64,000 nucleotides of DNA. Source: Cystobasidium ongulense (taxonomy: Eukaryota > Basidiomycota > Cystobasidiomycetes > Cystobasidiales > Cystobasidiaceae). Within the stretch, counting starts at the first letter, position 1. Each line of letters opens with the position of its first letter. Below, piece after piece: positions 33,698-45,742 of this stretch. The notes under the pieces are model-generated. The model saw only the letters and a program-made list of their open reading frames with translations. It was not told where the DNA came from and did no database searches. Made by a program: the position numbers and the translations under genes. The DNA is taken from positions 1,736,001 through 1,800,000 of the forward strand of contig BQUP01000001.1 in NCBI GenBank assembly GCA_022835595.1. The letters run 5' to 3'.

Positions 33698-35461
33698 CTA
33701 TAACTTTGAACTTCTCTCTTCCTTTTTGAAATGTGAATCAATCATATCGCCAGCTTCTAGAGCGTATCCCAATGAAGCTTGAAAACCAGCTGGACCTACG
33801 ATAGAGTGTAAATGATATCATTGAATTCGTTAACTTTTGACCAATGTTATACGGAAGAAGATCTGAAACTCACCTATCCCATAAGCATGTAATACAGCTG
33901 CTTTACGAGGTGTAGTAATATCACTCCTAGGAGCTAACTGCATTCCCTCCCTCTTTCCGCCCAATTCAATCTCTTCTAGATCTAACCTGCAGCCTCCTTC
34001 TCTGCTAGGCCTGAATCCTACGTTATGAGATACGATTTCGACTATCATCAGGAAACAAAGCGCAAGAGAAATAAACAGACTTAGCGTTCATCACTCTGAA
34101 GTTGCCAATAAAAAAGGATGAAGAGCTACTCACTGTCTCGCCATGATTTACCATTTGGACCTGCCAATGCAGGGCATAGTTCGTAATTCTTCTTGAGTAT
34201 ACGCTCAGCTAATGCGTAATCTGGTACGTATTCCCAATTGTTGACTTGGAAAGAACCTCCTCTATAGAAAGCGGCGCAATAAGGTCAGCTTGAATTGAAC
34301 CAGTCAAGAAAGGCGACGAGACTCTCTAGCATGCGTTCGAGAAGGAGGAAGATGGTACTCACAAAACGACATGACCGTCGGGTCCCGGTCTAGGGATAAT
34401 ATAAGTAGGTTCAGGAATTGCCGTATCTTTATTCGTCTTCTCATCTGGATGTTCCGATGCCATCATATAACAAGTTTTAACTCCAGGTGCTTTAACAAGT
34501 ACCGTTTGACCTCTTATAGGATAAATATCTTTAGTGTCTTTATTTCCTAATAGTACTTTTGCTCCTATTCCTGTTGCGTTTATTACTAGATCCACTTGAT
34601 TGAATGAAGGGAGATGATAGGCTTCTTCCAGTGATGTAAGTCGTTTTCGTATGATCGGAACTCCGGAAGAGCGGAGCGTTTGGGCTAGTTGACGGAGGTA
34701 GTTCGGTGCATGCATGATGAACGATTTATAACTGATACGTCTTTCTCCTTGTTTGGTACCTTCACCATCAATTTGGTACTGTAAGAAGGAAGCATGGAAG
34801 AAGGAATCAGAGACTGTACTGTTTAAAACCTGATTTGACGCTTCATAGCGCTAAAGAGAGACTGACATCCTTGACCAAGTTCTTGAACCAAGGCTCTGGC
34901 AAGCTTTCACTTTCGTAAGAATGGAATTGGATGAGCTGAGAGTGAATTCCGTATAGCATGTCAGGATACTTGCCATCAGATTTGTTCGGATCCAAATATG
35001 CTGCCCACCTCGCATAGATCTGGATAGTCTTTAGCTACTTTGAATAAAGCTTCATATGTTTTCCTGTCCCATTCTTGTTCTCTTTTGTTATTGTCTGATG
35101 AATCAGAGTGAGGAGATGAGGTTGAAAGTCATATGTATGAGAATCAGTCTATCGTCAGCGTGTATGCAAATGGAGTCTCCCAAATTGCCAAGCTTACCGG
35201 CGAAAGAGCACCAGTTACAGCCCTATCATATGTGAAGAAGCTTCAGTTGATTGCCCGAGCGAGTGGTAGAGAAGGTCGACTCACGGCCCAAGGAGAGGCG
35301 AAACCAGGACTTTGATCATCTTCAGGCAGATCTTTCGCTATAATAGCAATGTTATACCCTCTCTTTACCAATTCTAGTCCAATACTAAGTCCGGTCACTC
35401 CGGCACCGATGATAACGGCGTCTAGCTTTCGAGGTGTATCTTCCAGTAGTGGTGCTGTCAT
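33698..35461 (-). CDS. DAO: D-amino-acid oxidase, peroxisomal
   Basis: FAD enzyme that oxidatively deaminates D-amino acids to keto acids, releasing ammonia and hydrogen peroxide. Eight exons (35285-35461, 35198-35222, 35009-35094, 34867-34935, 34363-34778, 34134-34261, 33874-34041, 33698-33795) join in frame to 388 aa. The dinucleotide fold AVIIGAGVTGLS lies near residue 20, followed by SPWAGCNWCSFA made by two splices. Then come VDLVINATGIGAKVLLG, YIIPRPGPDGHVVLGG and GYGIGPAGFQASLG, the last again created by splicing. The protein ends RSSKL, a type 1 peroxisomal signal, fitting the peroxide chemistry. D-aspartate oxidase cannot be excluded from sequence alone. It is divergent from the transcription factor downstream on the map. 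Confidence 0.93.
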
Positions 35462-36226
35462 TATTTCGATTAGGCCCAACTTCTTGCTGTTGTGCTTCGA
35501 GTTCTGCTGTATGGTGCGTCGATTGTATGGTGGAGAAGAAGAAACAAAGAAGAAAGCGGTTATCTAGCTTTCTCTCCAAAGTTGATCGAGCTGCTAATAA
35601 CGTGTGAGACTCGCTTGTACGCGAAGCTGTAAGGATTGGTGCAGTATGATAGCACGTCATTGGTTTTCAGCATATACTTGAGCAGACAGACAGGTCAGGC
35701 TCCCTCTTTGAGGCTGTTATAATCTGACAAGGCAGTGGCGCCAAAGACTGCTGCATGTGAGAACCTGTGGCAGAGCAGCGCTTCGTTGTCTGTACTTGTC
35801 TCACAAGTAGTACGAGCTTGCCTTTGTGGGCCATTGATGTCTCCAATGTCGCTGCTCGCTGCTATATGCTATGTATGATGCAGCCGGTCCACCTTTCGTG
35901 GTGTATATTGTGATTACCGAGGTCGCCTCGATGGCTTGTCGAAAGCAGCGACCGAGCACGACCCAGATGGCTGCATGGTCCAGCTGACAGTCCCGTCTCA
36001 CACCTGCTCTTGCGGTGCGGTGCTCACGAGAGAGAGCTGACCCACTTCTATTCGCCCATCCATCACGTCCTGCTTATTGACCGAAAAACAGTCATTCTTC
36101 TTGCTCAATGACCGATTCAGCCTGGCAGCAAAGCAGTGCAGAGAGACTTGCACAAAGACACCGGACGAGCTCAACAGATGCTAGTGATATGATAGGACAG
36201 CGAGGAACCTAGAGCAAGCGCGAGAG
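35462..36226. other. divergent intergenic region, DAO / Zn2Cys6 regulator
   Basis: 765 bp between two divergent starts, so it should contain both promoters. I see no TATA box, repeat or extra gene. The arrangement would allow co-regulation, but nothing in the sequence shows it. Confidence 0.5.
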
Positions 36227-39200
36227 ATGAGCGACGAATATCGGAAATCATCGTCAGCATCAGCAGCCATGAACAGCGAGGATCTGGCGCACAATAAAGC
36301 CAGCAGCCAACACGACGATGGCGATAACGATGGAGCAGACGCGAGCGTAGCAGGAACAGTGTACGACGATGGCTCTGTTGATGGTGGAAGCGAGGGTGGT
36401 GTGTACGCTCAGGCAGGAAGCGCAGCAAACGCAAATGACAGCTTGAACGGAAGCAGCAGCCATCATGGCAACAAGGAACCACGCAAGCTGCAGAGACCAA
36501 TCCAACGAGGTGCACAAGCATGTAGGTGCAGTCAGATCGTTTGTGCTGGTTGTGGCTTGGGGATCGTCACTGATGCATCTCCGCCTCGTCAACATTGCCG
36601 TATATCTATCAAACAATCGACCTGCTACAACACACACAATACCACCATCGACCGCCGTCAACAGGCTCGCAATGTCGCACACACAAGATCAAATGCGTCC
36701 CTTCAGACTCGGACACGCCCTTTCCATGCACGAGATGTGTCAACCAGCATCTCGTCTGCGAGTAAGTCGGACATCGATACAGGTAGTCGATAGCTGCTGC
36801 TGCATGCGCTGACCCGGATGCGCCTGTCGCACAGAGTGCTCAAGCACAACAGAGGGAGAAAGCGGAAGAGCAATACTGGGGGAACACCGTGAGCTTGTCA
36901 TCTCTTGCTTGACATCACATCTCTTTCCTGACGTGTGGCTTCGCCTCGCAGTCCACCTGCAAAACGGCCAGCAGCAGTCTTCTACCCAACGCAAGACAGC
37001 CCTGCAACAGACACCAGCACGAAGCTTAATGGCGTTGGTAGCACTGCTAAAGCACCTGCTAAGACGCCTACTGCCAGGAAAAGCAAGTCCACACCCAGAG
37101 CCGCGTCGAATATCGCATCAGCAAATCAGCCAACGCTGTCTCTGAACACGGCAGCAAGTGTCTCTCGCGCATCGGAGGTCACTCCAGGACAGTCACAGCC
37201 ATCACCCATCTACGACCAGAGTGGAAACAACCTCCATGTCCTCGAGCAGGCTATCGCTATGGCGGGCAATAGTAATGGCGGCGCTACTGGGCAGTTGCCG
37301 CCACCGATACCTTCATCGTCGTCGGCTTCAAACCCACATGCGGGATCATCGTCCGCAACCGCTTCGAGACACGCTGGGCAGCAGCAAGTATTGCCTACAC
37401 CCTACCCTGCGCCATCAAGCTACCCTCAAACCCAACAGTTTTTCGACAGCCGTCGCGCTTCCAATGGCGGCGCGAACGAGTACTATCAGCAGCCCCGAAA
37501 CAGCAGCATCATAGCCGCTGGCTCGTCCTCTGCATCGTCTTCTCCACGCTTGCCACCTATATCGCAGCAACAACAGCAGCATCAGCAAGCGCACCACAGC
37601 AGCAGTGCACCTTTGCTTTCATCTGCAAACATGCCGAAAAGCATGCTCCCGTATCAGTATGGCGCGTCGAATTACGCCCTCCCGCAACCTCAACCGTCAA
37701 TGCAGGCTCAACAACCGGCATTTACATACCACCATCAGCAACCTAGCCAGATGCAAACCCAACAGCAATTACCTCCAGCAAACGTAGGGAACAATTCGCA
37801 TTATACGTATCAGTCTAGCTTCCCGCCCCCTTCCCTCCCTCCACCAATTCCACAATCGCAATCGCACTCGTATTATAATGATGGATTATCAGGACCGCAT
37901 AGTGGCGGATCTGGCGGATCATCTTCCAATACCAATAGAAGTACTACAACAATGCTACCAAACGTTCCAAAGATGACGGCTAGTCCAACACGCATACAAG
38001 ATTCCATTCAAGCAAATTCAGAATCTGAAGCATTAGAATCCCTAAAGTTTCCTTTTTTACTACCTAAGGATGAAAGATCAGGTGGTAGAAGAGGTTTATT
38101 CAGTCTGAGAAATATTATGAAACCTGAAGATGTCGAAGAATTCGCTTGTGCTCCTTCTTCTGATGCCAATAATGGTCACAACAGAAGTGAAAGCAATGGT
38201 AATAGTGGTACAAGTAGCGGGAACAAATTATATTCACATGAATATCTGCTTGCTACGGATCCAATACAAGCAAATATCATAAATCAAGAAGATGCACATA
38301 CCCTATTCAAACTATACATGGATGAAATGAGCGTGTTGAACTCATTATTAGATCCAACGATACACACTCATGATTTCGTTAGGCGTAAAAGCAAATTTTT
38401 ATATTGTGCTATTCTAAGTGTCATTTCGAGATACTTGAATTCAACTACTTATACTAAAGAAGGACAACCTAGGAGATTAATCAGTCCTGTTTATTCTTAC
38501 TGCAAACAGGCGGCTAGAGCTCATTTGAAGGAAGTATTGGGCAATGTCGAAACATCGCTTGAAGTCATACAAGGTCTCGCGGTACTTACTTTTCACAAAG
38601 GGCCGGAAGATGAGAAGGCTTGTCTCCATCTATACAGGGTGAGTCTAGCTTTTTTGCGCTATACAATCGGTCTCATTTCGTTATTGCCTAAATGATTAAC
38701 GGACATGTTTCTATTGCGCGTCCGCTCGCACCAGGCCATCGCCATCGCAAGGGAAATTGGGCTAGACAGGGAAACGCTCAAAGGACATCCTGATCTCACC
38801 GAAGAAGAGAGATTATGGATACGCGTAAAGCAAAGAGTGTGGCTATCTCTCTTCGTCGCCAATACAATGTGAGTCTGAACACAGAAGACGACCGCTTGTG
38901 CGACTCGAGCTGACACGCGCTTGTCCTTGTAGCTTGACTATGCAGGTATGATCCAATGCCCTTTGGCTTCTCATACAACAATACTGATCTCTGCGTTTAC
39001 TTGAACACAGTTCGATATGAACACTCTCATCGGACCTGATGATTCTGCAATAGCAGCTTCATCCCGTTTCGCAGTCGGATCTCATCTTCAAAGCGATACA
39101 TTACTCGTCGCATCAGTACAGCTACGTAGGTTATGGCACATCTATTCCGACATGGCAAGAGCTCTAGAACACGTCGGAGAAACTTCATCTGAAAAAGCGG

Positions 39201-40380
39201 CAAAATTGGTTTCACTTTCTATGCTTACGAGAACTGCGAATAGAGAATTAGAACAAGCCGCTAAAGATTGGAAGGAGCAATGTGTCGCAGGTAAGTCTAT
39301 TTAACGGCATCAGCTTTCTCTTACAAAAGATGGTCACAAGTATTGAATTGTCGCCTTGCATATAGTCGGCCTTGTACGCATTGATTCGAAGATTGACGTG
39401 TGGGTAGCGGCTATCAAATTACGCTTGAACCTCTCAATCGTTCAAATGGCTCTACCAGGTCTGAAAGAACGAGCAAGTATGATTTCCAATGGTTTCCTAC
39501 CACCCAAGAAGGCGCACGCGGAAACAGGACAGTCAATCGAATTAGGCTGTATTTCCGCATTTCATCAATCTGTGAATTCAGCTTGTTACCTATTACAATG
39601 CATGACAGCTATGGAAGAAAAACGGTTATTGTCATTCGCGGCGGATACGTTTTTATCTTTTTCTATCTATTCTGCATTCTTCCTCTGGACATTATGTCGT
39701 GATATGGGACCTTCTTTATTGGAACCTGGTGAAGTAGATCATTGTTTTGCTCTCATATCCAGTGCTGCTTTGGCTCTTGAATCTGCTTCTTTATACCCTG
39801 GCGATTCATGTGCTCTACATGCTAGATTTTTAAGAAATCTTCAAGCTACAAGATCTGGAAACCAGTTTACTCCTCCTCAGTTCGGCCATCCTGCTTCCGG
39901 CATGGGTAGTCCAAGTCATGGAATAGCTACAAGAATGGCAAATGATGCTATGAGGGATGATAACCAGGCTGTCAACAAAGAAGCGCGCACCACACCCCTG
40001 CCTGCAAGCCATCCTTTGGCTATCTTGTCACAGATGCAGCCTACAGCGCAGATGTACGATAGCACGCCACCTCAAAATGCCATGATGGCCTCGAACCAGC
40101 AAAACATGATGGGCGGGGCTCCGATGATGCAAGGCTATGGGGCCGGAATCGATTCGATGCTAATGGCAGATTGGGGAACTATGCAAAAAGACGTAAGCCG
40201 CGCCATCAGAATAAGCATAGAGGCTTTCGCAAGACTAACCTCGCACTTGAACAGTTTCCATGGGTGTCGAGTGACGTCGCTCTTCCCTTCCTTGATGGAC
40301 CCGCGCCAGCTATGCAGCCTTTGCAGCCTCTGCAGATGAACAACGCATTTACGATTCGAGGTCAAGATTCTTGGTCGTGA
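36227..40380 (+). CDS. Zn2Cys6 transcription factor with fungal_trans domain
   Basis: Nine exons (36227-36521, 36665-36761, 36835-36888, 36952-38638, 38735-38868, 38933-38945, 39011-39290, 39366-40192, 40255-40380) join in frame to 1170 aa. Splicing exons 1 and 2 creates the binuclear zinc cluster CSQCRTHKIKC, ten residues, CTRC, six residues, Cys, at residues 99-130, followed by the basic linker HNRGRKRKS. Residues 150-480 are low-complexity (Ser/Gln/Pro). A fungal-specific middle homology region begins about residue 560 (INQEDAHTLFKLYMDEM) and includes ARAHLKEVLG, AIAIAREIGLDRETL and VWLSLFVANTILTMQFDMNT. Exon 6 is a 13-nt micro-exon. The target pathway cannot be told from sequence. Confidence 0.92.
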
Positions 40381-40535
40381 TTTGTTTTGGCCGGCTTGCG
40401 AGGTACCTGTTCAATCGACGGCAACTTTGGGTACTGCAGCGTCCCATGGTCCTCTTAACTCGCTGCAACAAGAATGGACATACGAATCAGATGAAAGGCC
40501 TTTGTGTCAGGAGAGTACACAGAACCAAACGCTAC

Positions 40536-41737
40536 TTACTTTTTCAAGCTCTGAAGCCTCAAGAGCCATAACGGGATGCCAAATTGAAGTGCCAAGATAG
40601 TTATACCATACAATGCCGAGATGGCATGTGATAGTGGAAACACCAGAATCAAAGCAAGTAGTGCCAGTACAGTAGTGGTCGTTGCCTTTACAGAACTCGA
40701 AGTCGACCGCTGTTTATCATTAACGCAGTTCGGAAGGGTTCAGTGAAACAATATTCAAGTAGTACAAATCAATATGTAGCTCGTTCCGTGCAACTTATGC
40801 AATTAAAGAAGTATGTGCTGTACAGACTTACGAGTATCTCCTTCCGAAGTATTGGGAGTAGAGCAAACCACTCGATGCTGAACAAGACTAAAGCAAAGAC
40901 TTGTAGATGCGATGACAGCCGAGACGAGAGTACTACCGATGCAGAAATTGCTGCATTGACGGAAAGCGATGATGGGAATCTGCCGGCGTGCTTTGTTGGT
41001 CACTATACTGTGAATGTATCTTTTACGAGGTCGGAACGTACTGTATAGGTTGCCATGGTTCCTGAAGGTCCGACCCATAGTCTGCCAAGATAGCGTTGAG
41101 ACTAAAGAGCGCCGCTGAGAGAGGCCAGATGGAATCTGATGTAGTAGCTTTACTTAGATTTTGAAGGACTGGTGACAAAAGAAGGAGGATTGTTGTCAAG
41201 ACGAAAGTGGACGATAAAACGTTACTCCCTGGCGCTCCCAGACAGGCATTCAGCTCGGCATCTCTAAGACTTTGCATGAGGTACACCCACTGAAGTGTTT
41301 GTGCGAGGTTAATTGTTCCCATGACAAGTAGCCGATGAATGAGGTTATAAGGGTTATGGCAACCAAGATGGTCCAGTCAAAGGTATCTTGTAGCTACGCG
41401 CGTCAGTTAAAGCGTGCCGGGAGCATGCAGACATGCAAGCTCACCCTCATATAAATGCGTGAACAAGGCGACGAAGACCAGGATAGAGCATGCATGTTGC
41501 GTGACTGGCATAGTGTCGAAGACTAGACCTCTATAGGTGTACTGACGAACATTGACTGCACAGTTTATCAGGATTAGCAGCAGCTGGTGCATCCACAAGG
41601 AAATGTGTCCAGCAAAGTATACCGTTGCGCTGCAGGTTATCCAAGAAAGAGTCATCCAGGTAGTTGTCGGTATACTGCGGCTGTTTGAGCCACAGCACGC
41701 GCTGCCAGGGCGTGGACCTGTCTTCAGCCTCGAGCAT
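40536..41737 (-). CDS. GPI2: GPI2/PIG-C, subunit of GPI-GlcNAc transferase
   Basis: ER membrane subunit of the complex that starts GPI anchor synthesis by adding GlcNAc to phosphatidylinositol. Six exons (41623-41737, 41445-41555, 41291-41386, 41042-41228, 40832-40979, 40536-40709) give 276 aa with consistent phases. Family blocks are clear: PWQRVLWLKQPQYTDNYLDD, VNVRQYTYRG, the hydrophobic run ending LSPVLQNLSKATTSDSIW, the spliced SLSVNAAISASVVLSSRL, VFALVLFSIEWFALLPILR and the C-terminal PLWLLRLQSLKK. About eight hydrophobic segments fit the multi-pass family. Two open neighbouring frames in exons 4-5 initially mislead. It is divergent from the DUF3245 gene, only 197 bp away, and convergent with the transcription factor. 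Confidence 0.9.
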
Positions 41738-41934
41738 GGGCGGCGCAGTAGAGGCACTAAGGTCGTATATGTTGCGTGGTCATGCTTGCGGGCTTGCTTG
41801 CGATTATCGCTGTTGAATCAGGATCAACCTGTCCAAGGCCACAAAAGCGTCGAGTTGGCTCGAGTTGCGTTGCTGCTCTTGTACAACTGCTCGAAAGCAA
41901 TCTTGTCAACACCAGCATCATTGCATCCGTCACA

Positions 41935-43053
41935 ATGTCACAGGATCCAGACGAGGTAGTGGACCTCGAAGCATTCCATCGTGAGGCCTGCAGATGCTTC
42001 CAGCTGTCTTGTGTTGTCCACAACTGACTGAATAGTGCAACAACCTCCGCAACGTTACCTTGGATATGCACGCAACCAATCACAGAGGAACTGCTTAATT
42101 CTGTGAACAATGTGAGGCGCATGGTGGTTTCCTGGCTCCCTCCTTCAGCCGAACTAGAAAGCTTCAAGAACTTTGACGATACGAATGTGAACTTGGAAAG
42201 TTTGCGGACGCGTCCAGAGAGGTGTGTCGCGATATAATATACACGACAGGGCGGCTCTGATCTGACACGATATATTCACAGACTTGGACTTGGAGCCAAA
42301 CCATCTTCTTCAAAGACCTCTGCAGCTGCTCTGGCGAATGTTAATTCGGCTGAAGGACGTATGCTCAAAACATTGCTGGGCGGGTCCAGTCGGAAACGCA
42401 AAGCTAGCGAGGAAGCAGAGACAGCACGCCCATCAACATCTGGAGCAAAATTGAATGGTCAAGCAGTAACGAACGGCATCATGGACGCCGCAGCTGCAAG
42501 CGACTCGGAGGAGGAAGATAGTCGTTCAAGATCCATCTCTGTGAAAGGCAAGAAGAAGGCCGACTTGTTCCATGAAAAGCCCACCAAACAGGTTCATAAT
42601 CACGAAGGGGCTTCAAAGAAGCACAAGAAGCAGAAACAGAACGGATCTACGGTTGCGTCCGAGCCAAATGGAGCTGCATCAGACACCTTTGCAAAGCCGT
42701 CGACGCCTATCGGCAGCAAGAAGCAATCTACATCAGTACCTACTTCACCAACGAGGCTACCTGCTCAAGCTGCTGTCATGAAGCTTCCATACACTGTGTC
42801 ATCAAATCCTACAGACCAGAAATCGACCGCACTGCAAGTGGACAACGATGAACAAATCGGCGAGGATGATGAGTCGATAATGACTGAAACATTATTGGGA
42901 TCGCCAGGTGCTGAAGACGGTGAACAGAAAAAGAAAAAGAAGCGCAAAAACAAGAAGAAGAAGAACAAAAATGCCCAAGATTTGGGTGACGAAGCTTCGC
43001 AGAATGGCTCATCGAATACAGCGATGCTATTTGGTTCTTCCATCTTGGACTGA
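41935..43053 (+). CDS. DUF3245-family lysine-rich protein
   Basis: Exons 41935-41980, 42086-42221 and 42282-43053 give 317 aa. The N-terminal 70 residues (VVSWLPPS, then the family signature RPERLGLGAKP restored by the second splice) match the fungal DUF3245 layout. The rest is disordered, Ser/Lys-rich, and contains a strongly basic run near residue 290 (KKKKKKRKNKKKKNKN), suggesting nuclear or nucleolar location. The first exon is inferred from the only donor (GTGAGG at 41981) that restores the frame, so the start has moderate confidence. Function is unknown. Confidence 0.7.
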
Positions 43054-43206
43054 GAATATACACTGCTATTGGTGCGTGTCAATGCTACAGATTATACCAG
43101 AATCACGTCACGGACGTTGCGTTGAGAACGATACGCCAAACAACAGCAATTTTCTCCGCGGCGCATAGACCAGCAGATAGGAAATCACTGCTTGACATAC
43201 CTATAT

Positions 43207-45500
43207 TTATTTCTCGATACCTATTCGTTCCAGGACTTGGCTCATCTTGGGGGCCAACTCAAGATGACCATTCAGAATATCGGAAAGGTCTATATTCTCT
43301 ACGATAGGGTTATGTTCATCTCCGAGACTGCCAAGCTTGATGGGAGCAAGGCCTGCAACTCCAAACGAAAGCTTGGTGGAGATTAACGTATGCAGACGAG
43401 CGATGATTGCAAGGACCCAGTCATTGCCGCTGTGTGGAAGGACGGTGATGCGATGCTTAGCTACGAGTTGGAAAGAATCCGAGGGATAAAGACGTACGAA
43501 TACGCATTTACTAGACGCCTCGATGTGACTTGACGCATCTTTAGCCATTCTTCTGGAGACGGTGCAGCAGGCAATGAGATCAGAATAGCATCGAAGACGA
43601 GTCCGCCGAGGCCTCGTTTGTGAAGTTCCAGCAGACAAGTCATGACTGTGATAGCGCCAAGCGAGCTTCCAATCTAATCACGTCGTCAGCTTCATTCAGA
43701 CGCTAGCAGGATCCTTTCTGCAGCTCACCAAGATTGTTGGTCTGTTTCCCTGAACGCCTTTCTCGAGGACGTCTGCAAGAATGATACCTGCCTTTTGCGC
43801 GCGGTCGGTCGATCGCTGGAAATCATTATCAAGCGTCTTCGTAGCTGTTTTGTACACAGTTGCTGGAAGTGAGATGGCACTGAAGACTGCTGCTAGTGCT
43901 GTCCGCTTTATAATCTCGCTGATGCCTTTTCCGATCAAGAAGCTTCGTAGGACGGAGTCAGCCGACTAGTCTGGATCGCTCTGAAAGGGGGAACTCACTT
44001 CTTTACGTAACTGTCGAGAGCTCTACCAGCTTGCAGCATCACTATCGACAAGCGAATCAGCTCTGGAATGTGATTAAAGGCTTTCATGATACACACCTCC
44101 AGATTCTGCTTTCAATGCGAACACATCTCTCTTGTCTTTTGCATTGTCCAGGAAAGTCTCCTTGTATGGCGCTATCCAATCATCGTCTTTCACCAAGAAA
44201 CCCGAAGAGATGATGGTAGCTGAAAGACTTGGAATGTTGGGCATGTCCGGGTCTTCAATTTTGACAAATTCGAATTCTTCGATACCTTCCATTCGTCTTT
44301 TTGCACGGAAGGCAGTAAGGCCACCGCCAGTCAGGCCGAACATTGTGCCTAACAGCACTGCTCCGCCTGAGGTAGCCAAGAACGATAGAGCACCTCCAGT
44401 CGCCGTCACCAGGAATGGCGCAAGCAGAGGGGCAGCTAAACCTCCGGTGACGCCAAGTAGGACCCCTCCAGCTATGAAACCTGCGCCGGTGGCCGCCCAT
44501 TTCCAGGTCGAATTCTTCTTCTCTACTTCGGCAATAGCTCCCTGTGATGCAGCCTTCATGCCGTCGCTGCCAGCACGGTTGACTATGGCATCGCCCGAGC
44601 TTGGGTTCTGGTCTACCTCGGCCTTCTTAGTTTCCTCGAAGACAAAGTATAGCTGTTGGGCCATCGCTTTTTCGGCATCGTATATGGTGCTCAAAGGTAT
44701 GTTGAGCACCTGGGCAAAGGCAAATACAAGGTACCGAGATAGCGCAGTATACACTCCGGCATTTGCAGGTGCCTTTTCTTTCGCTTGCTTTGTCGTTTCG
44801 GGATGAGCTGTATCCTCTTTTGAAGGTGGAGGGAGATGCAAGGATAGCATGAGAATATCGTGCAGGATTTCATGGTGTTTTTCTCGCGATAGATCTTTCA
44901 CGGATGGCCTCAGATCCGATGCACGTGGTTTCGACGGCAGAGCTTCCGGGTCTGGCAGCGTCATAAATGCTAGATTAGCATGGGACTTGAAGATAGATGC
45001 AACCAATGCTTACCAAATTTGCAATGTCTTGCGACTTCATCTGCCCATTCCAATGCTTGCTTCTTGCGTAGTCTCGAAGCGGCGGCGTTAGCAGCTTCAA
45101 CCTTTTCTATGCTTGCTTTGAGCTTCTCTCGTTCTCGACGGAGCTCTTCAGGACTAAGCTGAGGCGTATCTTTGGCAGTAGCAGCACTTATCGCCTTTGC
45201 AGCTTCTTGAACCTCCTTCGCATCCACCTCTCCTACCTCTTCTCCATCGTCGTTCGCTCGCACTTTGCTGTCCGGTGAAGCGGCTGCGTCATGCGACGGC
45301 TTTTCCTCCAGCTTGAAGGCAGCGATATTCTGCGTTATACTAGATATTCCGGCATTTGGCAGGCTTGTGTCTTGAGGCAGCTGTATGTTTGCTGCTGCTC
45401 TCGCCGCAACTGCAATCAGCAGTCTCAGCGAGTTGTCGAAGCCTTCAATGTTGGAAGCCAGCTGCGGGGCTTGCGTCTTTGAAGCATTATCCGAGGTCAT
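43207..45500 (-). CDS. TMCO4/DUF726-family putative membrane lipase
   Basis: Six exons (45014-45500, 44097-44969, 43999-44041, 43729-43942, 43498-43673, 43207-43429) join in frame to 671 aa. The N-terminal half is helical and charged. A glycine-rich membrane hairpin lies at about residues 317-385 (GGVLLGVTGGLAAPLLAPFL), followed by the family block EGIEEFEFVKI and the alpha/beta-hydrolase part. A nucleophile elbow GSSLG has its Ser at residue 543, followed by the family blocks LISLPAAP and NAYSGNDWVLAII, made by a splice, and a conserved end ENIDLSDILNGHLEL. Yeast Mil1 belongs to this family. Enzyme activity is predicted only. The first intron is short (44 nt). Confidence 0.88.
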
Positions 45501-45742
45501 ATCCACATGTACTCTATGAATCAGATGAATCAGATAATGCCACGGAAACAGTACATATGTAAAGGCAAGAACAATTGCCGTTTCTGCAACCCAGACTACG
45601 TCAATCGAGGTTTGCCACTGCTGCTTCAATGGTTCTGTTACTTTTCATTACCATTATCTTCCCAAGACACATTACAGATTATACAACAGCTATCTTACTA
45701 CATCCTAATGTCTATGTACGTCGGGATGATCCGCCTCTATAG

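Noticed and set aside
40803-41078. Alternative minus-strand frame in GPI2 exon 5
   Set aside because: It is open and looked usable at first, but exon phases did not add up; the +1 frame restores clear PIG-C motifs and a consistent total length.
44132-44806. 224-codon plus-strand open frame
   Set aside because: Exact antisense shadow of exon 2 of the TMCO4-like gene.
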